48,334 nt of DNA from positions 1 through 48,334 of the forward strand of contig JAQGLP010000109.1 of assembly GCA_028292835.1 (NCBI GenBank), written 5' to 3'. The stretch is from Variovorax sp. GTDB lineage: Bacteria; Pseudomonadota; Gammaproteobacteria; Burkholderiales; Burkholderiaceae_C. The position numbers and the translations under genes are program-made. Shown here piece by piece: positions 17,901-26,900 of the stretch; position 1 is the stretch's first letter; each line of letters starts with the position of its first letter. Below the pieces are notes generated by a model. That model had not been told where the DNA came from. It did no database searches and saw nothing but the letters and a program-made list of their open reading frames with translations.

Positions 17901-20900
17901 GAACGGCACGCCTCCACCGCAGCGCGAAGCGTTCGTGCTGGAAGCCGGGTGGAAGAAGGGAAGCCCAAAGACCAAGGAACTGCTGCAGCTCACCTGGCGC
18001 GAGCTCACGGCGGTGCAAAAGGAGAAGGTCGCCGCGGCAATCACGAAGCTGGCGAAGGTGCCCGCGCCGACGGTCGACGCTCCCCTCGACACCCCCGCCG
18101 AGCAGTCCGCCGAGCAGCGGCACGCCGACGCCCGCGCCATTGGCCGGTCGGCAGGCGAGCGGGGCGATCCACGCGACCCGCCAGTGGCGTTCACCAGCAC
18201 CCAAAAGCAGTTGTGGCGCGCCGGCTGGGACGATTCGAAGCGCACGAAGGTGACGCCGCAGGTGCCCCCCGTGGGTGCCACCGCGGCACCGGCGAGCAAG
18301 CCGAAGAAGCAGACCAAGGCCGAGGCCGAGCAGCAGGCCTTCCGCGCCCGCCTGGCCGACTATTTCCAGCCCGGCGCCATCGTCAAGAGCTACTACGGGC
18401 ACGACCGCGTGCTGGCGCTGGAACTGGACGCGCCGCACGGCTGGCGCGTGCAGGTGGTGTCCGTCATCAAGAAGGACGGCGAGTGGATCGACGCGCCCAA
18501 GGAGCAGCCGCGCTGGCACTCCACCACACCGGACCCGAAGGCGCAGCCGGTGGTGCGGCCCGCGCCTGCGGCCGCAACACCTGCACCGACGTCGGCACCG
18601 ACCGTCACGATGGACAAGGCGGAAATTCGTCCGTACCGGAAGCCTGACGGCAGCGTCGGCTACGAGGCTGTGCCGATCGAGGCCCCTGCCTCCGCACCGC
18701 TGCCGGTCGCCGCGCCCGCTGCTGCCCGCCCGAGCCCGCCGGCGCCCGCCGCGGTGGACAAGCCCGCGCCTGTGGTGTCAGCGAACAAGGTCTTCACCGA
18801 TGACGCCGCGGCCGCCGCGCGCGCCCGCCTGAAGGCCAAGCTGGGCCGTCTCAATTCCGGGCTGGATCCGGAAACGATGCTGGACGGCATCACCCTGGCC
18901 GGCTACCACATCGAGAAGGGCGCGCGGACCTTTGCCGCCTACGCGCAGGCGATGCTGGGCGACCTGGGTGACGCCGTGCGCCCGTACCTCAAGAGCTGGT
19001 ACATGGGCGTGAAGTACGACCCCCGATCGGCTGCGTTCTCCGGGGAAATGAGCACCGGCGCGTTCGTGGAAGAGTTCGACGTGGCTGCGATCGCCACCCC
19101 GGCAGGTCCATCCGAGGCCCCCGAGGTTGAAACCGAGGCGCAACCGGCCCATACTGGAGCCACCGATGATTCCACCCCTGCAACCGAGCCGCCTGCGGAT
19201 GATCGCCAGCTGGCTCCAATCGAACCCCGACCCGGAAGCGGAGAAACCGCTGTCCGACGGGGCGCTGCTGCGCAAGACGCACAGCCTGGACGAGCAGATG
19301 ATGGAGGCGTTCGACAGCCGGACCAGCCTGATGCAGTCGCAGATGATGGAGCGCAACGACTGGGGGACGGAGGAAGCGACGGCGGCGTTCCGGACCAGGG
19401 AGCTGGAAATCTGGAACGCAGTCGTGAGCGACTTCTTGCCGGAGACTACCGAGCTCCCGCCGGAAGCCTGACGCGCGAGGGCAGCTGGCTCACCACCGCG
19501 CGCCGCAACGTCGACTTGATCGAACTGGCGCTCAAGATCGAGGCCGAAAAGCGCCCCGCCACGACCGAGGAACAGGCCCAGCTGGCGAAGTACGTCGGCT
19601 TCGGCGCCAGCGAGATCCGCAACAAGCTCTTTCCGGTGCCGCACCAGTACGCGCGCCAGCAGGAGCCAGACCGCCTCATCTGGCCTAACCTTGTGTACGA
19701 AGCGAGCTGGAAGCAGCTGGCCGAGCGCATGGACAAGCTGCCGCGGGAGTGGCAGAAATCGGTGCTCCAGTCCACGCAGTACGCGCACTACACCAGCGAG
19801 GGCATCGTGCGGGCCACGTGGGCGGCCGTGCAGCGCCTGGGCTTCACCGGCGGCAAGATTCTGGAGCCGGGTGTCGGCACCGGCAACTTCGCCATGGCGA
19901 TGCCCGAGAGCATGCGCCGGCCCAAGGGCTACACCGGCATCGAAATGGACGGCCCGACCGCCCTGATTGCCCGCCTGCTGTCGCCCGCGCAGAACATGCT
20001 GCATGAGGACTTCATCAAGCGAAAGCTCCCGCGGGACTTCTTCGACCTGGCCATCGGCAACCCGCCGTTCTCCCAGACGAAGATCCTGGGCGACCCGGAC
20101 TACGAGAAGTTCGGGTTCATGCTGCACGACTTCTTCTTTGCCAAGACCATCGACCGGGTGCGCCCGGGCGGCCTGCTGGTGTTCGTCACCAGCAAGGGCA
20201 CGATGGACAAGCAGACCGACCGGGCCCGCAAGTACCTGGCCGATCGTGCCGACCTGCTGGGCGCCATTCGCCTGCCATCGACCGCCTTCGAAGCCAACGC
20301 CGGCACCAGCGTGGTGGCCGACGTCCTGTTCCTGCGCAAGCGCGAGGCCGGCGCCGAGCCCGCCGGGCACAAGTGGACGGACGTCGCCACGGTGGAAACC
20401 AAAGACGGCCCGGTGGTCATCAACGAATACTTCGCCGCGAACCCGGCGATGGTGCTGGGCCAGAACCGCATCAGCGGCGGCCAGGACGACGAGGGCCGGC
20501 GCATCAACAGCAACGGCCGCGGCGGCGAGAAATACACCGTCGTCAGCTACGACAAGACCCCCGAGGAACTGGACGCCAAGTTCGCGGAGGCGGTCAAGCT
20601 CCTGCCGGAGAACGTCTACAGCACGCTCAAGGCCAGCGCCGCGCGGGTGAAGGAGGAAACCCGTCGGGTGGACTATGACCCGAAGGTGAAGCGCGAGGGC
20701 GTGGTCTACATCGACGGCAAGCAGCTGATGAGGGTGGAGAGCGGCGTGGGCCGCGAGCTGCAGCTGTCCGAGAAGGATGCCCAGTGGATGCGCAGCTACG
20801 TGGGCCTGCGCGACCTGGTGCAGACCGCGCGCCAGCTGCAGGCCGACGATGGCACCTGGGAACCCGCGCTCGCGGCGCTGAACAAGGCCTACGACGCGTT

Positions 20901-23900
20901 CGTGAAGAAGCACGGGCCCATCAACGACTTCCGCACCATGACGCGGAAGACCACCGACGAGGACGGCAACCCGGTGGAAACCACCATCCGGGTGTTCAAG
21001 AACAAGCGGCTGCTGCGCGAGGACTACGACCACGCGCTGATGATTTCGCTGGAGCACATTGACGAGGCCGGCAAGATCAAGAAGGCCCCGTTCCTGCGCG
21101 GCCGCACCATTGGCAAGCCGCAGCCGCGCGAGGTCAAGACGGTGGGCGACGCCCTGGCCGTGTCTCTGGACGAAATCGGCCGGCTGGACCTCGAGGACGT
21201 CGCGCAGCGCCTGCGCATCACGAAGGATGAGGCGATCGAGGCGCTGGGCACCAACGTCTACAAGGCCCCCTCCGGCGAGTGGCAGCTGTCGGACGAGTAC
21301 CTGTCCGGTGACGTGGTGGCCAAGCTGGAGGAAGCGCAGACGGCCGCGGCCATCGACCCGAGCCTGGAGCGCAACATCGAGGCCCTCAAGGCAGTTCAGC
21401 CGGACCGCCTGGGCCCATCCCAGATCAGCGTGAAGCTGGGCGCCAGCTGGGTGCCGGCGGAGTATGTGAGCGAGTTCGCCGCCGAAATCGGCGCGGGTGC
21501 CGTGTCGTTCGATGCCAAGACCGAAACCTGGCAGGTCCAGGGCGGCAACGAGCGCAGCGCCCGCCGCGCTGGTGCCGAATATGGCACCGCTGCGCGATCG
21601 CCGGCGGAACTGCTGGAAGCGGCGCTCAACTCCCGCCAGGTGGTGATCAAGACGAAGGACGCCGACAAGAAGGAAATTACCGACGCCGAGGCGACCACCG
21701 CAGCCAACGAAATGCTGCGCAAGATCAAGGACAAGTTCAAGGGCTGGGTCTGGGGCGACACCGAGCGCGCGGCCACGCTGGTGGAAACCTACAACCGCCG
21801 GTTCAACAACATCGCGCCGCGCCGCTTCGACGGCTCGCACCTGACCCTGCCGGGCGTGTCCCTGCGCTTCAAGCTGCACCCGCACCAGCTGCGCGCCATC
21901 TGGCGGCAGATCCAGACCGGCAATACCTACCTGGCGCACGCCGTCGGCGCGGGCAAGACGATCGAAATGATCGCCGGGGGCATGGAGCAAAAGCGGCTCG
22001 GCCTCATCAAGAAGCCGATCTACGTGGTGCCCAACCACATGCTGGAGCAGTTCAGCAACGAGTTCATGGAGCTCTACCCGCTGGCCAACATCATGGTCGC
22101 GGACGATGAGAATTTCTCCGCCGAGCGCCGCAAGGCCTTCATTGCCGCGGCCACCCTCAACGGGCCCGACGCCATCGTCATCACGCACTCTGCATTCGAG
22201 CGCGTGGGGGTCAAGGAGGAAAGCGTCGCCCCGATCCGCGACGAAATCCTGGCCGACCTTGAGAGCGAGCTGGACGACGTGGGCAAGAGCGACCGCGTGC
22301 GCCGCTCCCAGCTGGAGCAGCAGATCGAGGCGGTGACGCAGCGTTTCGACTCGATAGTAGGCATGGGCAAGAAGGACAACGTGGTTGCCTTCGAAGACAT
22401 GGGCGTGGACTTCGTCTACGCCGACGAGGCGCACGCGTACCGCAAGCTCGATTTCACGACGAACCAGAAGATCAAGGGCATCGACCCGTCGGGCAGCCGG
22501 CGCGCCCTGGATATGTACGTGAAAACCCGCGTGCTGAACAAGCGCCAGCCGGGCCGGGCGTTCGTCTTCGCCAGCGGCACGGCCGTGACCAACACCATGG
22601 GCGAGCTCTACACGCTCATGCGGTTCTACGTGCCCGAGGAAATGGACCGCACCGGCATCGCCAGCTTCGACAGCTGGGCGCGCCAGTTCGGCGAGGTCGG
22701 GATTGCCCTGGAGGCCAACGCCGCCGGCCGCTACGAGAACGTCACGCGCTTTTCCAAGTTCGACAACGTGCCCGAGCTTATGAGCCGGGTGCGGCAGTTC
22801 ATGGACGTGCTGACGTCCGAACACCTGGGCTCGCTGGTCAAGCGCCCGGACCTGGAAGGCGGCAAGCCGAACCTGGTCATGGTGGAGGCGACGAAGGCGC
22901 TCAAGAGCTACATGAAGACCGAGCTTTCGCCGCGCATCGAGGTGTCGCGCGCGTGGAAACCCAGCTTCGAACAGCCCTTCAACCCGGACCCGATGCTGGC
23001 GATCATCAGCGACGGCCGGTTCGCCGCGCTGGATCCGCGCTTCTTCGGCGGCAAGCCGGCCGAGGGCGAGACGACGAAGCTGGACGAAATGGCCGACCGG
23101 GTGGTCAAAACCTACCACGCCACGGCCGACAACGTTTACGTCGACAAGGACACGGGCAAGGACGAGCCGGTCAAGGGCGGCACCCAGCTGGTGTTCTTCA
23201 ACCTGGGGTTCGGCGCTGCCAGCATGGCCAACCGCGGCTTCGACGCGCGGGCGCACTTCACGAAACGGCTCACCGCCGGCGGGGTGAAGCGCGATCAGAT
23301 CCTGTGGTTCGATGACGCGAACACGGATGCCAAGAAGGAGGCGATGTTCCAGGCCATGCGCGACGGCAGGGCCCGCATCCTGATCGGCAGCGCCAAGAAG
23401 ATGGGCACGGGCGTGAACGTCCAGAAACGCCTGATCCGCCTGCACTACTTCGACCCGCCGTGGTACCCGGCCGACGTGGAGCAACCGCACGGCCGCATCA
23501 TCCGCCAGGGCAATCAGAACCTGCTGGTGGGCATCGACTGGTACGCCACGAAGGGCGCGTACGACTCGACGATGTGGCAGATGGTCGCGCGCAAGCAGCG
23601 GTTCATCGACCAGGCGTTCAGCGGCGACAAGAACCTGCGCTCCATGGAGGACATGAGCGAGGCGTCGCAGTACGAGCAGGCCGCGGCCATGGCCAGCGGC
23701 GACCCGCGCGCCATCCAGCTGGCCGGCTACAAGCAGGACATCGAGCGGCTGGAGCGGCTGCAGGCCGCGCACGCGAATGAGCAGATTGCCGCGCGCGACG
23801 GGCTGCGGTCGGCCCGCTGGAACATCGACAGTGCACAGAAGCGCATCAAGGCGCTGGAGGCGGCGCAAAAGGCGCTGGGCGGCAACTACTTCCAGTTCAC

Positions 23901-26900
23901 CTCCGGCACCGTCGGCGAGCGCGGCTACGACAAGCTCGGCGAGTTTGGCCAAGCGCTGAAAGACCTGTTCAACAAGGCCTCCAAGAAGGCCGCGCAGGAC
24001 GAATGCCAGAGCGAGCGGGCGATTCCGCTGGGCAAGATGGGCCCTGTGCAGGTGGTGGGCTACCCGGCCTACTACGGCACCAAGGATCCGGAGTTCAAGG
24101 GCGTGGAGCTCTTCGCAGTGGTGGGTGAGGAAAAGGTGCACCTGCTGACGGCCACGGAGCTGGGGGCTGACGCCGACCCGGTGGGCCTGGGCCGGCGGGT
24201 GGTGAACGCGGCCAACAGCATCAGCCGCGACCTGGACACCGAGCGCAAGCGCCTGACGGACAACGAGGCGGACGAGCGGCGCCTGAACAAGAAGCTGGGC
24301 GTTCCGTTCGAACACCAGCAGGACATGCTGGAGAAGAACGCCGCGCTCAAGCAGCTGGAGGACGAACTGCGCGCCGAGGGCGAGGCGGAAGCAGCGGCCC
24401 AGAAGGCGCACACAACGGCCGCCAAGCCGGTGGTCATCAAGGAGGATGGCAGCGACGGTGCACCAAGCGGCGACGAGGGCGGCCAGTTCGCCCGCGGCGA
24501 CGTCCTGCCCAGCGGCCTGACCATCGAAGAGGCCCGCGCCGTGCTGCATCGCATGCGCGGGGCCGGCGTTGAGGCAGTGCAGCAGGCGGTAGATGAACTA
24601 GCCGCTGACTGGAAAGACCGGCCACCGATCAAAGTGGTTGCGAGCTATCGCGACTTGCCTGGAGGTGGGAAACCGGGTGACCGCGGCATGCACATGGGCG
24701 GTCGAATCTGGATCGTAGCCGACGGGCATCGCGCCAGCATGGATCTGACCCAGCGCGTAGGAAAAACGCTGGCGCACGAAGCTGTAGCGCACTACGGCCT
24801 GCGCCAGATGCTGGGCGACGACTTCGACAGGCTGCTGACGAACCCCATGCGGCTCGCCACCGCTTCGGGCAACAAGGCGATGATCAAGCTGCGCGACTGG
24901 GTGCGGGAGCACTACAAAAACGGTGACGGCTCATACACACTCACTGCGCGCGACGAAGTGGAGGAAATGGCCGCTCGCGCCGTGGAGCAAGCCGTCGACG
25001 CCGATGGCCGCTTTCGGCCAGGGTTCGGCTGGCTCAAGGCCATGTGGGCAAGCGTGCGGCAGTTCCTCCGGAGCATCTGGCCGAAGCTGGAATTCACGGA
25101 CGCTGAACTGCACGGCATGCTGGTGCTGTCCATGCGCGGCCTCGAGCGCGGCGAGAAGTTCGCTGGCACCGCCCAGCCGCTGGCGCGGGCGATGGCCGAA
25201 AAGGATAGCCAGTTCGCTCGCCGCCCGGATGTCCAGGCCCGCGGCGCAGCACCTCAAGGCGGCGCGCGCGAGCTTGGAGTCCCGCGCGGGGTGCCGGAAA
25301 TCACCAGCATGCGCAACACCGACGCATTGAAAGCTCACCCGGATTACGCGGCGGCAAAGGCCGGCCATCCGGCGGCCGCGGTGCGCGTGGTCACGGATCT
25401 TGTGCAACCCGAGCAGATCGAAGCGGCCCAAGCCATCGGGCCGGCCGTGTGGGTGTTCCCGCACGCCGAAGAAGCCAGCGGCCGCAACGCCATCCCCGCG
25501 ATGCTCGCCGCCAGGTACGCAAGCGCCACCGGCGGCACCATCGACGAGGAAATCGTCCAAGCCAATCGGGTCTTTCACACCGGGGCCCCGGCGATGCAAC
25601 GGCTGATCGCACCGGCGCGTTTCCAGGGTGACGTGGTGCCCGGGGCCAGGTACGTGCTGGTGGACGACGTCACCACCATGGGCGGCACCTTGGCGGACCT
25701 GGCCAACCACATCCGCACCGGCGGCGGTGAAGTCGTAGGAGTGGTGACCTTGGCGAACGCGAGCCGCACGCCTACAATGACCCCCACCCCGCAGCAGATT
25801 GCCGAGATTCAGCGCCGCTATGGTCAAACTCTCCGAGAAAGTCTCAAGGTCGAACCCGGCGCCCTCACCAGCGCCGAGGCAAGCTACGTCCTTGGCTTCC
25901 GAGACGCTGACTCACTCAGAGCTCGTGCAGCTAAGGCAGAACAAGAAAGAGCTGATCGCCTTCGGGCAAAAGGCCTTTCCCCCGGTCAAGAAGGCGTAGC
26001 CGAGGACGGCGGCTCGGGGCAGTTCGCCCGTGGGCAGGACGAGCCCCCCATCGGCGGCTGGCAGGCGCCGGAGGCGACCGTCACCGATCGCGTGATCTAC
26101 GAGCTGCAGGACAGCCGCATCGACTTGAAGCGGGTCCAGGAAGCGATCGGCAAGGCCGGCCGCGAGATCCAGCAGCGTTTCGACGCCCGCCTGGCCGAAA
26201 CCCTGTTCCCGGGCCGGGTGGCGCGGCGCGCCGAAACCTTCCTGAACCGCGAGGCCAAGCCGCTGCTGAAAGCCATGGCGCGCATCGGCGCGAGCCTGGA
26301 CGAGGTGGGCGACTACCTGCTGGCGCGCCACGCGCCAGAGCGCAACGAGCAGATTGCCAAGGTGAACCCCGACCTGCCCGACGGCGGCGCCGGCAGCAAC
26401 AGCAAGGGCGAACTGATGACCACGCAGGCCGCGCGCGACTATCTCGACGCCATCCCGCCGCAGCGCCGCGCGCTCCTGGAGGAACTGGCCACCTACGTGG
26501 ACCGCATCACCGCCGGCACGCGCGACCTGCTGGTGGCTGAGGGGCTGGAAAAGCGCCGCACCATCGACGCATGGGGCGCGGCGTACAAGCACTATGTCCC
26601 CCTGTTCAAGGACGAGGCCGAAGACGGCGGCGCGCCGCACTCGCAGGGGCAGGGCTTCAACGTCCGGGGCCCGGCCAGCAAGCGCGCCACCGGATCCACC
26701 AAGGAAGTCACGAACGTCCTGGCGCACGTGTTCATGCAGCGCGAGGCCGCGATCGCCCGGGCGGAGAAGAACCGGGTGGGCCTGGCGCTGTACGGGCTGG
26801 CCATGACGCATCCCAACCCGGATTTCTGGACGACGATCAAGCCTGGCATGCCGGAAGGGATGATCACGCGCGAGCTCCAGCGGTTCGGGGTGGACCCGAT

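Noticed and set aside
18778..24549. A 1923-codon open frame on the minus strand
   Set aside because: It is the antisense shadow of the giant gene. The high G/C3 of the plus strand removes stop codons on the complementary frame, and its product is a His/Arg/Ala/Val-rich sequence with no motifs.
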